Shown: positions 24,837-33,895, counted from the first letter of the stretch. The stretch is 64,000 bases of DNA from Streptomyces sp. NBC_00285 (GCF_036174265.1 NZ_CP108055.1:8432001-8496000); one strand, 5' to 3'. Numbers and translations: made by a program. The notes: generated by a model from the letters alone, not told the origin.

Positions 24837-25451
24837 ATGTCCCAGCGAATCGGCAAGACCCACTGGAAGCGTTTCGCCATCGGTGCGGTGCCGACCGTGG
24901 CCGCCACGGCTGCTGTCGCCATTTCCATGGCCCAGGGCGCCCTGGCCGCTTCGTTCAGCATCTCCGGTTCCGCCTTCCAGGTCTCGGCCGGCAAGTTGAG
25001 CGGCACCGGATTCGCCAACTACGCCACGGTGGACGTCGCCAAGAACGGCAAGCACGTGCCCGTCTCCGTCTCGTCCATCAAGAACGCGACGGTCACCGAC
25101 ATGTGCCAGTCCGTCCCGGTGGACATCCCCGTCCTCGGGACCTACACGATGTCGCTCAAGGCCGGCGGGTCGGGTACGCCGGTCAAGGCCAAGAACCTGT
25201 ACATCGACATGACCGACCTCCAGGCCAAGAAGGGCACCTTCACCAACGTCGACATCGGCGTCGCCACCGGGTCCATGACCAAGGGTCAGGTCAACCCGAA
25301 GGACCACGTCGATCCCGACGGCTACGCCCAGGAGGCGGACGCGGTCGAGATCATCGATGCCCACCAGACGGTCTGGGCCACGACCGCGGGAACGTTCGAA
25401 CTGGCGGGCCTGCACATGAACATCGCGGCCGGCCGCCACGACTGCTTCTGA
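24837..25451 (+). CDS. DUF6230 family exported protein
   Basis: The 204-residue product has a cytoplasmic start (MSQRIGKTHWKRF), one hydrophobic segment with an Ala-rich end (AVPTVAATAAVAISMAQGAL, about residues 17-38) and an extracytoplasmic beta-rich domain (SFSISGSAFQVSAGKLSG, KGTFTNVDIGVATGSMT) ending with a cysteine. This is the DUF6230 pattern of actinobacteria, of unknown function. ATG 24837 follows GGAG at 24824-24827. A DUF6114 gene follows, which is the usual partner. Confidence 0.85.
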   Translation: MSQRIGKTHWKRFAIGAVPTVAATAAVAISMAQGALAASFSISGSAFQVSAGKLSGTGFANYATVDVAKNGKHVPVSVSSIKNATVTDMCQSVPVDIPVLGTYTMSLKAGGSGTPVKAKNLYIDMTDLQAKKGTFTNVDIGVATGSMTKGQVNPKDHVDPDGYAQEADAVEIIDAHQTVWATTAGTFELAGLHMNIAAGRHDCF

Positions 25452-25569
25452 CCTCGCTCCCGCCCCCTCGCCTCCCGCGCGCGAAAGCGACCGGCGACTG
25501 TCCAGGGGGCGGCAGCGTTCCACCGTCCTCGCGGACACCCTCACCCACTCACGACTTGGGAGCTGCCAC

Positions 25570-26061
25570 ATGACGAGTGCCGGTGCACCCGCGCACCCCC
25601 ACAGTGACAGCGGCTTCACCCGCGCTCGCCGGGACTTCCGGGCCTGGCGGCGCACCCGCCCCTTCTGGGCGGGTCTGCTGGTGCTCCTTGCCGCTGCGCC
25701 CATCATCTACTTCCCGTATTTCAACCTTTCCCTGGGCGCCCTGTCCGTGGCGATGTCCACCACCGCGGGGGCCGGATCCCTGGTCATCGGCCTGACTCTG
25801 ATCGTCCTTGGCGGACTCCTCTGGTTCCAGCCGATCATCAGGTTCTTCGCGGGCTGCGTCGCGGTGTTCCTCGGCGTGCTGTCGCTTCCCATCTCCAACT
25901 TCGGCGGCTTCTTCGTCGGCACGCTGCTCGCGGCGGCGGGCGGACTCCTGGCTCTGGCATGGGGCCCGGTGGACGAGGACGGGCATCCGGAGGACATACC
26001 CGACGGCGCTGAAGAGCCGTCAGCCGCAGTCGTCCGGGCGGGAGGACAGGGGAGTGAGTGA
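25570..26061 (+). CDS. DUF6114 family membrane protein
   Basis: The 163-residue product has four hydrophobic segments (FWAGLLVLLAAAPIIYF, GSLVIGLTLIVLGGLLWF, FFAGCVAVFLGVLSLPI, FFVGTLLAAAGGLLALAWG), matching the small four-helix DUF6114 proteins that sit next to DUF6230 genes. It probably forms a membrane partner for the exported DUF6230 protein. Its stop overlaps the GTG start of the next gene by eight bases, suggesting coupled translation of the trio. Confidence 0.85.
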   Translation: MTSAGAPAHPHSDSGFTRARRDFRAWRRTRPFWAGLLVLLAAAPIIYFPYFNLSLGALSVAMSTTAGAGSLVIGLTLIVLGGLLWFQPIIRFFAGCVAVFLGVLSLPISNFGGFFVGTLLAAAGGLLALAWGPVDEDGHPEDIPDGAEEPSAAVVRAGGQGSE

Positions 26062-27271
26062 CCAGTCGCCCGACAATCAGGGCGAGACCGCAGAACCCCG
26101 CTTCGCCCGGCCGCCGAGAGGCCGGCACGCCATCCCGCGTACGTCCGCGCTGACACGCCTGCGTCTGCCGGTCGGGAGGGCTCTCGCGCTCACCGCGCTG
26201 CCGACCGCCCTCATCCTGGGGAGTCAACGCCTGCCCGAGTCAGCGGACACGAGCGCCACCGCGGCACTCTCCGTTTCTGAAGAGGGGTCAGGCGCGCCTG
26301 GAACCAGCGGTGTCGACTGCGCCCGTCCCGACGCCACCTCACCCTCTGCGACGAACGCTCCCGCACACCCCACCCCGTCCGCTGATCCCCGCACGGTCGG
26401 CGCCCACCCGAGCGGGGAGCCTGCTGAGCCGCCGTCGCACGCGGACGACAAGGGAGCGGGCTCGGCCCCAGTACCGACCGCCACTCCCACCCCCTCGCCC
26501 AGCGCGACCTCCGCCGCAACGAGCCTCGCGGACATCCTCGACCCTCTCTTCCGCGACGACGCCGAGCAGCAAAGCCCCTCACCCGACGCGAGCCCCTCAC
26601 TCCACGCGAGCCCTTCACCAAGCTCGGCAACTTCGAGGCCAGAGTCCGGAGGACTGCCCGAGCCCCGGCTGTCCACCACGCCTGTGTCACCTGCTCCCAG
26701 CCATCGGGCCGTCGAGCCGTCGCCCCGACCGGAGGCCACCGGGGGAACCTCCCGAACCTGCGACATCAGCGATCTCAAGGCCCCCGAGGAACATGAGGCC
26801 GGCCGATTCGCCGCCGAGGCATGGAACATGAAGGGGAGCCGCCTCGAACTGCACGACCTCGTCTTCGGCGGCGTGGTGACCGTGGACACGGCCGCCGGGC
26901 CCAAGCGGGTGCTCAAGTTCTCCGCGGGGAGCGTCACGATCCGTGACCTGAAGATGGCGGTGCCCGTCGGCCCGCAGATCCAGCACATCGACGGGGCGCC
27001 CGGCTCGACGTCCACGCTGCGAGGCGACGGCATCACCATGTACGTCGAAAGCCTGACGGGCACCCTCTCCGGAGTCGAAGGCGTTCCCGTACCGCCCGTC
27101 CTCCGCCTGCGCCTCACCCCCGACACGGTGCCCGAGTGGCTCTACGACACGGTCGGGAAGCTTGACCTCAAGCTCCAACTCGGCCTGGACGACGCCGACA
27201 TCGACCAGGCCGGACAGACAGGCGGAAAACTCGCCATCCCGGGGATCCACGGGTACGGAACGCCACGCTGA
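26054..27271 (+). CDS. Proline/serine-rich exported protein, third member of the DUF6230/DUF6114 unit
   Basis: The 405-residue product has a basic start, a single hydrophobic segment (LALTALPTALILG, about residues 45-58), a long low-complexity Pro/Ser/Thr/Ala linker (about 70-240) and a C-terminal globular domain with LELHDLVFGGVVTVDT, VLKFSAGSVTIRDLKM and GDGITMYVESLTGTLSG. The domain's strand pattern resembles that of the DUF6230 protein upstream, so the two may be related. GTG 26054 overlaps the preceding stop. Likely a cell-surface or wall-spanning protein. Confidence 0.7.
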   Translation: MSDQSPDNQGETAEPRFARPPRGRHAIPRTSALTRLRLPVGRALALTALPTALILGSQRLPESADTSATAALSVSEEGSGAPGTSGVDCARPDATSPSATNAPAHPTPSADPRTVGAHPSGEPAEPPSHADDKGAGSAPVPTATPTPSPSATSAATSLADILDPLFRDDAEQQSPSPDASPSLHASPSPSSATSRPESGGLPEPRLSTTPVSPAPSHRAVEPSPRPEATGGTSRTCDISDLKAPEEHEAGRFAAEAWNMKGSRLELHDLVFGGVVTVDTAAGPKRVLKFSAGSVTIRDLKMAVPVGPQIQHIDGAPGSTSTLRGDGITMYVESLTGTLSGVEGVPVPPVLRLRLTPDTVPEWLYDTVGKLDLKLQLGLDDADIDQAGQTGGKLAIPGIHGYGTPR

Positions 27272-27450
27272 AGCCGGCACCAGGCGGCTGTGGTTGGTCG
27301 CGGTCATGGGTGACGACGCCTGACCTGACTGCCCGCCGAGTTCCAACGATGCACATTTTGCTCATCGGTGACACCAGACCAGGAGTTCGCAGGTACGGCT
27401 CGGGGTGACGTCGCCTCGAAGACACGGGAGAGGCAATGGAGCCAGGGTAG

Positions 27451-27741
27451 ATGGAGCGGGTCGATCTGGGTGAGGTGCCGTATGAGGTGGCGCAGGACGA
27501 CATGGCCGGTTGGGTGGCCGAGCGGAAGCAGGGGCGTACTGGGGATCGGCTGTTTCTGCTCACCCACCCGCCCGTGATCACTCACACGGCGCGGACGCCG
27601 GCCGACCAACTGCCAGAGCCGGCTTCACCGATCAGCCTGGTTGAAGCCGACCGGGGAGGTCACGCCACCTATCACGGGCCAGGGCAGCTGATCGGCTATC
27701 TCGTGCTCAACGTACGCGAGCTAGGACCGCGCGGCTTGATA
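27451..27741 (+). pseudogene. lipB: Truncated lipoyl(octanoyl) transferase (lipB) fragment
   Basis: The first 85 or so residues match LipB: LGEVPYEVAQDDMAGWVAER, LLTHPPVITHTARTPADQLP and the signature RGGHATYHGPGQLIGYLVLN, followed by VREL. After that the sequence departs from the family and the catalytic Cys/Lys half of the enzyme is absent. The frame continues to 28161 but is antisense to a DUF4238-like fragment. So the gene is cut at about 27720-27735 and cannot be active; a full lipB elsewhere in the genome is expected. Confidence 0.7.
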
Positions 27742-28158
27742 CGCCGGATCGATCTCGCGGCGCTTGCGGAGCCCGCGGACGTATTGGAAGGCCGTGAAGA
27801 CACAGAGGTCAGTCTTGTCCTCGGGAGTGATCGGCCGTCCCCAGGTCACGGACGAGGTCACGCGACGCAGCGCGCTTGCCGCGTTGCCCTCGATTTTCTG
27901 CAGCACCTGTTCCATGCGTCCGTCCGGCTCACCGTGGATGTTCTGGAAGGTGTAGAAGTCACGGATCGCAAGGTCGCTCTCCTTGCGCAGCCCGGGCATG
28001 GGGGACCTGCGGTCGCGGACCCACAGTTGATTCTGGGAGTTGGCGAACCTGCGGAGATAGAACGCGGGCACCGTGTGGTGCCGTTGCCCATACTTGCTGG
28101 TTCGGATCAGCGTTCTCCAGGTCCCACTCGTCCATGCCGTGAGCGTCGCACGAAGCAC
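27721..28158 (-). pseudogene. Truncated DUF4238 protein
   Basis: The frame reads GQRHHTVPAFYLRRFANSQN, the hallmark N-terminus of DUF4238 proteins, then FYTFQNIHGEPDGRMEQVLQ and ITPEDKTDLCVFTAFQYVRG. It stops at residue 145, whereas family members are usually around 300 residues. Its 3' end meets the truncated lipB at a TAG around 27721, so both are broken at the same junction. GTG 28158 is a possible start. DUF4238 genes are often in mobile or defence-related regions; its function is unknown. Confidence 0.6.
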
Positions 28159-28408
28159 TGACACCGACAGCGCATACGGGCGAGCGCGGCCGGTCTCTCC
28201 AGTAACCAACAGCGGCCGACGGCTGAGCTGGGACCGTGGCCTCCCGGTACTGCCGGCGTGCGCCCCGGCGTTGCGCTCGGTGGTGCGAGTCTCGACAAGG
28301 CGCTGGACCTCTGCGGCCGGGTCGGCAAACTCCTCGACGACATCGCGCGGAGCCCTTCCAAGAGGTTGACGAACCACGCGGACGGAGATTGCTCTGCGGG
28401 ACCCGCGT

Positions 28409-29791
28409 TCAGCTTTGCTGAGGCCAGCGGTTGCGACTCTGGAAATACTCAAGGGCCGTGGGTTCCTCCGTGAACTCGAGTAGGCCGCCCACTTTGTCCG
28501 CCAGGAGTGCCCGGACTTCGGACGGTGTGGCGAAGAAGAACTCGCGCCGCTGATTGACGAAGTTGACGCGCCGGCTGGCGAACGCCTTGTGGAGTTGCGA
28601 CTCCAGAGTCACGGCGTCCTCGGAGAAGAACAGGGCGTGGACGTCGTACCGGAACGGCACGGAAGCGTCGCCGAGTTCCCGGACACGGTCCATCGGATCG
28701 AGGCGGCGGGTCATGCCGATCTTGACGATGTTCGGACCGAACGCACCGATGTTGGAGATGACGTACACGTAACCGGCACGGATGTTCGCGATGCGGTAGT
28801 CGTTGGCTGCGATGGCCTTCTCGATGTCAGCGAGGCGGCTGGAAAGTTCCGTGACGGCGGCGTCGTCGCCCTTGGCGCGGAGTGATGCCAGGACGCTGAC
28901 GTAGTGCGCTCGTTCCTTCTCAAGCCGTTCCTTCTCGGCTGCCAACTCCTTCTCAGCCTGGCGCTGTTCGCGGAGAAGCTGGCGCTCTTGGCGGGCGTGT
29001 TCGCGCTCTTCCTGCATTTTTATCTGGAAGTCCGCGGTCAGCTCGAGCTCGGTGACACGCAGCGCGTGATATTCGGGGTTGATCCGCATCTCCATGATCG
29101 CCCCGAGCCTCTCGATCGCGGTGACCGCCGACTCCAGCCGCTTCAGCGCAGTGCGCACGTTCCCCGACCGCAGCGAGCGAACGCAGTTGTCGGCCTCGGC
29201 GTTGTAAGCCCGCAGCATTAGTTTGGATAGATCGCCGACCAGCTTCCGGCCCCGGGCCAGAGAACCGTCGAAGGTGAACATGTCGGCTGCGAGGATCGCG
29301 CGACTGCTCTTGACGGTTTCGCCGATCTTGTCTTCGAGACTGCGCAATCGGTCCTTGTAGGCCGCCGCGTTTTCCAAGGGATGGTGGTAGCGATAGATGC
29401 CGACATCCTGCAGGGCACGCTGATCGCTGAGATCGATCAGGTCGGCGCCACCTTGTGCGGCGGCGAGCGCCGCTTCGAGGTCCGCGATACGGGCCAGCAG
29501 CGGCGCGGGGTCGACTCCTCGGAGCGGTGGCGGAGTCGGTGGGACGGCTAATGCGGGGTTCTGCCGCGTTCCCGGTGACCCCTGCGCCGGGTCCGTGGGA
29601 GGGGCCCCGGTGGTCTGCCCGGTCACGGACTTGTCGGCGTCGACGTCCGGTTCGGACCCGTCGTCGGGCACGAAGAGTTGCCAGCCAGGTGGTGGGGCCG
29701 GCCAGGCCGGGTCAGGGTTCCATCCTGGCGGGGGCGTCCAGCCCTCGGGCGGTGTGGGCCACCCTGGGGGTGGGTTGAACCGCATGATCAC
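28409..29791 (-). CDS. DUF4041-like coiled coil with T5orf172/GIY-YIG-type nuclease domain
   Basis: The 460-residue product has a Pro/Trp-rich start (PPPGWPTPPEGWTPPPGW, repeats of PPxGW), a central helical DUF4041-type region (about 130-250; GIYRYHHPLENAAAYKDRL), a long coiled coil (about 255-330) and a C-terminal T5orf172/MUG113 domain (about 345-430; GYVYVISN, VKIGMTRRL, LESQLHKAF). That domain is a GIY-YIG relative with its YVYV strand, arginine and glutamate in place. GTG 29791 overlaps the upstream stop by four bases (GTGA). Phage and defence islands carry such genes; here it lies beside an integrase. Composition is lower in GC than the neighbours. Confidence 0.8.
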   Translation of the reverse strand: MIMRFNPPPGWPTPPEGWTPPPGWNPDPAWPAPPPGWQLFVPDDGSEPDVDADKSVTGQTTGAPPTDPAQGSPGTRQNPALAVPPTPPPLRGVDPAPLLARIADLEAALAAAQGGADLIDLSDQRALQDVGIYRYHHPLENAAAYKDRLRSLEDKIGETVKSSRAILAADMFTFDGSLARGRKLVGDLSKLMLRAYNAEADNCVRSLRSGNVRTALKRLESAVTAIERLGAIMEMRINPEYHALRVTELELTADFQIKMQEEREHARQERQLLREQRQAEKELAAEKERLEKERAHYVSVLASLRAKGDDAAVTELSSRLADIEKAIAANDYRIANIRAGYVYVISNIGAFGPNIVKIGMTRRLDPMDRVRELGDASVPFRYDVHALFFSEDAVTLESQLHKAFASRRVNFVNQRREFFFATPSEVRALLADKVGGLLEFTEEPTALEYFQSRNRWPQQS

Positions 29792-31068
29792 TCTCCCCGA
29801 ACGCGGACGCCGCGACTTGTGTCCGCCGGGACCAAGTCGAATGGCGACTTCGACATCGCGGCACCGAGGTGCTGCAAGGTGGCCTGGGGGACCACTCTGG
29901 CCAGATCGAAGCTGTTGAAGGTCGCGCGGTCCGCCGCCACGACGACCAGAGGAACCGTGGCCGGGCGGCCGGTGGCGGGGTCGATCGTGTCGACGCCGAC
30001 CGCCAGCGCGATCGAGTGCACTTTCCCGGCGCGGTCGGCCTCGAAGACTTCGTGCAGACTGCGAACCGCGACCTGCCAGACCGCGTTCGCGTACCGCTCC
30101 TTCTTTTCGCGAACGGGCAGGTTTGTCGAAGCGATCTCATCCTTCGCCTTCACGTACCGGTACGCCCTCACCGCGGGTATGGATGAAGGCTCCGGAACGC
30201 TGACCTTGAGCGAGAGTTCGCGGGACGCGAGATTGAATACATGGTCGTGCTCGACCGGGAAGACCTCGGGGTAGACCGAATTGGACAGGACGATGCCGAC
30301 GTACTCCTGGATGGCGGACTCGACATCGAAGGCAAGGTCGTTGATGAGCTTGGCGACCTCCGCATTGTGAGCTGACGCGTCAGCCTCGCGCTTCTCACAT
30401 TCCTGCTTGTACTTCTCCTCAGCGGCCGACAGTTCCGCCACGCGCTTGGCTTCCGACTTTTCGCGCTGGGCTGCCTTCTTGACGTAGCTGCTGTGAGCGG
30501 CGTCCTTGGCGCGCTCCCAGTGGCGATGCGCGTCCGCAAAGGCGGTCCGAGCCCCCTCGATAGCCTGTTGGTGCCGCTTCTTGCCGCCGAGCATGGCGGA
30601 AAGGCCGCCGGGTGCGACCGGCTCCTCGTACACGGGCTCGGGCTCGTAGGTCGGCTCCGGAACACTGGGCGTCGGGACGGCCATGCGACCGGGCGTGAAC
30701 GGAGGATGCTCGACCGCCGAGATCTTCAGGGATTCGAGATCGACGTAGTCGTCCATGTCCAGGGTCCACGTGAGCAGACCGTCGATGTCGGCGAGATCGC
30801 CGGCCAGGCTGGCGTTCATCGACTCGACCTCAGCGAGCCTGGACTCCACGTGGAGCCGCGCGGTCTCACGCTCCGCGGCTTTCCTCTCCGCGGCAGAGGA
30901 TCGCGCCGCCGCCAATTGCGCGCGCTCGTACGCCTTCGTGGCTCGCTCTGCTTGGCGCTGCGCCGCAAGATGAGCACGATGGCCAGCGGCCTCTTGTTGG
31001 CGCCGACGCTTCTCCGCTTGCTGTGCCTGGTAGTTCAGCTCCGCAAAAAAGCCGCGACGCTTCCCCAT
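29788..31068 (-). CDS. Coiled-coil protein coupled to the DUF4041/T5orf172 gene
   Basis: The 426-residue product begins MGKRRGFFAELNYQAQQAEK and runs through a long charged coiled coil (about 10-95), a Pro/Glu linker (PEPTYEPEPVYEEP), a second coiled coil with KKRHQQAIEGARTAFADAHR (about 150-240) and a C-terminal alpha/beta domain (SIPAVRAYRYVKAKDEIAST, VHSIALAVGVDTIDPATGRP, VPLVVVAADRATFNSFDL). Similar N-termini occur in proteins annotated as restriction-system proteins, but I do not see a complete PD-(D/E)xK site. Overlap with the next gene and no other partner make this a two-gene system. Confidence 0.65.
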   Translation of the reverse strand: MGKRRGFFAELNYQAQQAEKRRRQQEAAGHRAHLAAQRQAERATKAYERAQLAAARSSAAERKAAERETARLHVESRLAEVESMNASLAGDLADIDGLLTWTLDMDDYVDLESLKISAVEHPPFTPGRMAVPTPSVPEPTYEPEPVYEEPVAPGGLSAMLGGKKRHQQAIEGARTAFADAHRHWERAKDAAHSSYVKKAAQREKSEAKRVAELSAAEEKYKQECEKREADASAHNAEVAKLINDLAFDVESAIQEYVGIVLSNSVYPEVFPVEHDHVFNLASRELSLKVSVPEPSSIPAVRAYRYVKAKDEIASTNLPVREKKERYANAVWQVAVRSLHEVFEADRAGKVHSIALAVGVDTIDPATGRPATVPLVVVAADRATFNSFDLARVVPQATLQHLGAAMSKSPFDLVPADTSRGVRVRGE

Positions 31069-31404
31069 AACATCCCCCCACAGGAATCGGCACCCGAGGA
31101 ACTGATCGTAGGACGTTAACCGTATCCATGATCGTTGCCACTGGCGAGGTGAACCCGGGATTACGGGCGGAGGTTCTCGCCGGTCCTGCACGGGTGACCA
31201 GGCGAACGAGATCGGTGCCGTGGCTCCGGCCCTGCGCCCGGTGTTACCCGCCGCCGACGCGGTGCCTCCCGCGAAGAACCGTCTGCGCTCGGCGTACGAG
31301 CAAGGGGGCCGGGAGGCGCCCCCGTCCGGTCGGGCCCCGGGCATACGACGAAGTGAATGACGGTCATGTGACCTGAATGTGCCCTCGCGGCCATCGACGA
31401 GCGC
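31069..31404. other. Intergenic region between the island operon and the integrase remnant
   Basis: About 335 bp with no supportable gene. It should hold the promoter of the minus-strand coiled-coil/DUF4041 operon. The integrase frame is open from 31372, just after a TGA, so any missing integrase 5' part would have lain here. I found no attachment-site repeat by eye. Confidence 0.35.
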
Positions 31405-32313
31405 GTGCGCCTCCATATTCAGCCTCAACTGGGCACCGTCGCCCTGCGGGACATCAGCCCAGCGGTGCTGCGTGGCTACATCGCCACGCTGGAGAGTGAA
31501 CTGTCACCGCGATACGCCCGGCAGATCGTCGGCTCGCTCTCGAACATCTTCGAGACCGCAATCGACGACAAGCGCCTGGCACGCAACCCGATGCGGGCCA
31601 AGTCCGTGCGGTGGCCCAAGGCGCGGGAGGACCAGAGGGACGCCTGGCCCCTGGAGACCGCGCAGCGCGTACGGGACGCGCGCTACCGTATTGCCGTCGT
31701 GCTCGCGCTGGGCTGTGGACTGCGCCAGGGTGAGGTCTTCGGGTTGTCGCCGGAAGACGTCGACTTCGCCCGTGGAGTGCTGCGCATCCGCCGACAGGTC
31801 CAACTCCTCGGCGGGTGCCTGTACTTCACCCTGCCGAAGGGCGGTAAGACCCGCGTCGCCGACATGCCTCCGTCGGTCGCGGCGGCCCTGGCCCGATACC
31901 TCATGGAGTACCCGGCGGTCGAGGTGGGGCTGTCGTGGGACGGTCCGGAGCCCGATCGGGAGACGAAGAAGTTCCCGCTCATCGTCACCACGACGTACGG
32001 CAACGCCCTTCGCGCGAACATCTTCAACGTAGAGGTGTGGAAGCCGGCCTTGGCAGCCGCCGGCGTCATCCCCCTGCGCAAGAAGGACGAGCGGTGGAAG
32101 GCGTCGCGAAAGGACTGCTTCCACGTGCTCCGGCACACATACGCCTCGGTCATCCTCGAAGTGGGCGAGTCCGTCGTCACCCTGGCCCGCTGGCTTGGCC
32201 ATTCGAGCCCGACGATCACCCTGGACTACTACGCCCACTTCATGCCGGAGGCCGGCGGCAAGGGGCGAGGCGCCATCGACGCCCTGCCCGGCCGGCCTGC
32301 ACTAGCCGCGTAG
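31405..32313 (+). CDS. Tyrosine site-specific recombinase (integrase), N-terminally truncated
   Basis: The 302-residue frame has the end of a SAM-like core-binding domain (LSPRYARQIVGSLSNIFETA) and a catalytic domain with R (LALGCGLRQGEVFGL), K (LPKGGKTRVADM), HxxR (FHVLRHTYAS), H (ARWLGHSS) and the nucleophile Y (TITLDYYAHF). All five catalytic positions are present. Actinobacterial integrases of this type usually have 80-100 more N-terminal residues with the arm-binding domain; here a TGA at about 31369 closes the frame. It is probably a remnant of the element that brought in the genes at 27.7-31.1 kb. Confidence 0.85.
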   Translation: MRLHIQPQLGTVALRDISPAVLRGYIATLESELSPRYARQIVGSLSNIFETAIDDKRLARNPMRAKSVRWPKAREDQRDAWPLETAQRVRDARYRIAVVLALGCGLRQGEVFGLSPEDVDFARGVLRIRRQVQLLGGCLYFTLPKGGKTRVADMPPSVAAALARYLMEYPAVEVGLSWDGPEPDRETKKFPLIVTTTYGNALRANIFNVEVWKPALAAAGVIPLRKKDERWKASRKDCFHVLRHTYASVILEVGESVVTLARWLGHSSPTITLDYYAHFMPEAGGKGRGAIDALPGRPALAA

Positions 32314-32340
32314 TCGTAGGCTCCACACGACCCACGAAAC

Positions 32341-32371
32341 GGGTGGGCACAGCGATCTGCTGTGCCCACCC
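32341..32371. terminator. Strong terminator after the integrase
   Basis: A perfect 13-bp stem, GGGTGGGCACAGC (32341-32353) and GCTGTGCCCACCC (32359-32371), loop GATCT, 28 bp after the integrase stop. Confidence 0.8.
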
Positions 32372-32588
32372 GATTCGGCGTTCCACAAGGGAAGTTCGCT
32401 ACTCTCCGTGCTGGTCAGTGCTCCCGGCCTGCGCCTCAGCGGTGAGGCTTCCGCAGGGCAACGCCCGCGATCGCAGGAGATCGCCTGCATCGGAGCGCGG
32501 CTCATTCTCCCCGGCGGCCTGGAAAGCGGCGTCGGAGCCTGCGATTCGGCCCGCGTCCACTCGCGAGAGCGCCTCCCAGGTTGGTTGC

Positions 32589-33743
32589 TCAGAGCCAGTC
32601 CTTCCGCTTGAAAATAAGGTACAGACTGACGCAAACGACTCCCATCAAGCCGATAGCGAAGGGGTATCCGAACCGCCACCCCAACTCCGGCATGTCGTCG
32701 AAGTTCATGCCGTAGATGGTCCCCACCAGCGTCGGCGCGAACAGGATCGCCGCCCACGACGAGATCTTCTTGATCTCCTCGTTCTGCTCGAACCCCGCTT
32801 CCGCCAACGCCCGCATTTCCGCGTTCTGTTGCTGGGTCACCAGGGTCGCGTTGACCGTGAGGATGTCGGTGAGGGCCTGGCGGAAGCCGTCCACTCGTTC
32901 GCTGGTGTGGGTGACGTGGTCGGCGACGTCCCGCAGATAGCGTTGCAGCTCCTCGTCCGTGCCGTACTTGGCGAAGCCGGCCATCAGGGCGTGCAGCATG
33001 CCGACCAGCGGGCGGGTGGCGCGCTGGAACTCGACCATTTCGCGGGAGAGTTCGTAGATGCGGCGCGAGACCTCCGGGTCGCCGCGGAAGACCTCCGTCT
33101 CGATCTCGTCGATGTCGTTCTGAACGCCCTCGACGACCGGCACGTAGCCGTCGACCACCGCGTCGAGGATGGCGTAGAGGACGGCCTCGGGGCCCAGCTT
33201 GAGCAGTTCCGGTGTCTCCTCCATGCGGTGCCGGACCGCCGAGAGGTCCGGTGCCGCCCCGTGCCGGACCGTGATGAGGAAGTCCGGGCCGATGAACACG
33301 TGCAGCTCACCGAAGTCGACTTCCTCCGGGGCGTCCAGGTAGCGGGCCGCCCGCAGAACCACGAAGAGCGTGTCGCCGTAGCGCTCCAGTTTGGGGCGCT
33401 GGTGGGCCTCCATCGCGTCCTCGACGGACAGCGGGTGCAGGTCGAACTCCGCTGCCAGGGAGAGGAGTTCGCTCTCGGTGGGACGGGCCAGGCCGATCCA
33501 CGCCATACCGGCCGGCTGTTCGCGCAGTTCGCGGAAGGTGTCCGCGAGCGTGGCGGGGGAGGAGACGCGCACGCCGTCACGGTAGAGAGCCGCCTGGACG
33601 ATGCTCGCCGGTTCGGGCGTCTGGGGGGAGGGCTGGTCGGCTGCGGGTGCCTCGGTCACCGGGGGCGCCGTGGGCGGGGTCAGGGCACGGCGCCAGGCGG
33701 ACTTCCTGGAACCCTTGGCGGGGCGGGCGGGTCGCTGGGACAT
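32589..33743 (-). CDS. corA: CorA family magnesium/cobalt transporter
   Basis: The 384-residue product has a basic, Pro/Ala-rich cytoplasmic start, a large CorA cytoplasmic domain (about 50-310; DGVRVSSPATLADTFRELRE, VFIGPDFLITVRHG) with a long stalk helix, and two C-terminal membrane helices around the selectivity motif YGMNF (in IYGMNFDDMPEL), ending with the basic FKRKDWL. This is a complete CorA that should form a pentameric divalent-cation channel. ATG 33743. It is transcribed toward the integrase terminator and is divergent from the HTH_42 gene. Confidence 0.95.
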   Translation of the reverse strand: MSQRPARPAKGSRKSAWRRALTPPTAPPVTEAPAADQPSPQTPEPASIVQAALYRDGVRVSSPATLADTFRELREQPAGMAWIGLARPTESELLSLAAEFDLHPLSVEDAMEAHQRPKLERYGDTLFVVLRAARYLDAPEEVDFGELHVFIGPDFLITVRHGAAPDLSAVRHRMEETPELLKLGPEAVLYAILDAVVDGYVPVVEGVQNDIDEIETEVFRGDPEVSRRIYELSREMVEFQRATRPLVGMLHALMAGFAKYGTDEELQRYLRDVADHVTHTSERVDGFRQALTDILTVNATLVTQQQNAEMRALAEAGFEQNEEIKKISSWAAILFAPTLVGTIYGMNFDDMPELGWRFGYPFAIGLMGVVCVSLYLIFKRKDWL

Positions 33744-33895
33744 CGTGGAGGCCTCTCGCTCTCGGGTCGAGCCGAGGTCGGCGTGATCACGGAGCAGGGT
33801 ATACGGGGCAAATGACATCGTGGTGGGGAACCGGGCCGGGCTCCGCCGGGAGTTGCGGACAGAACTCGTCCGCAAGGACCCCTAGCGTGTTCCTC

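Noticed and set aside
27272..27450. Additional lipB coding sequence upstream of 27451
   Set aside because: The frame is not open and the LipB match begins naturally at the ATG.
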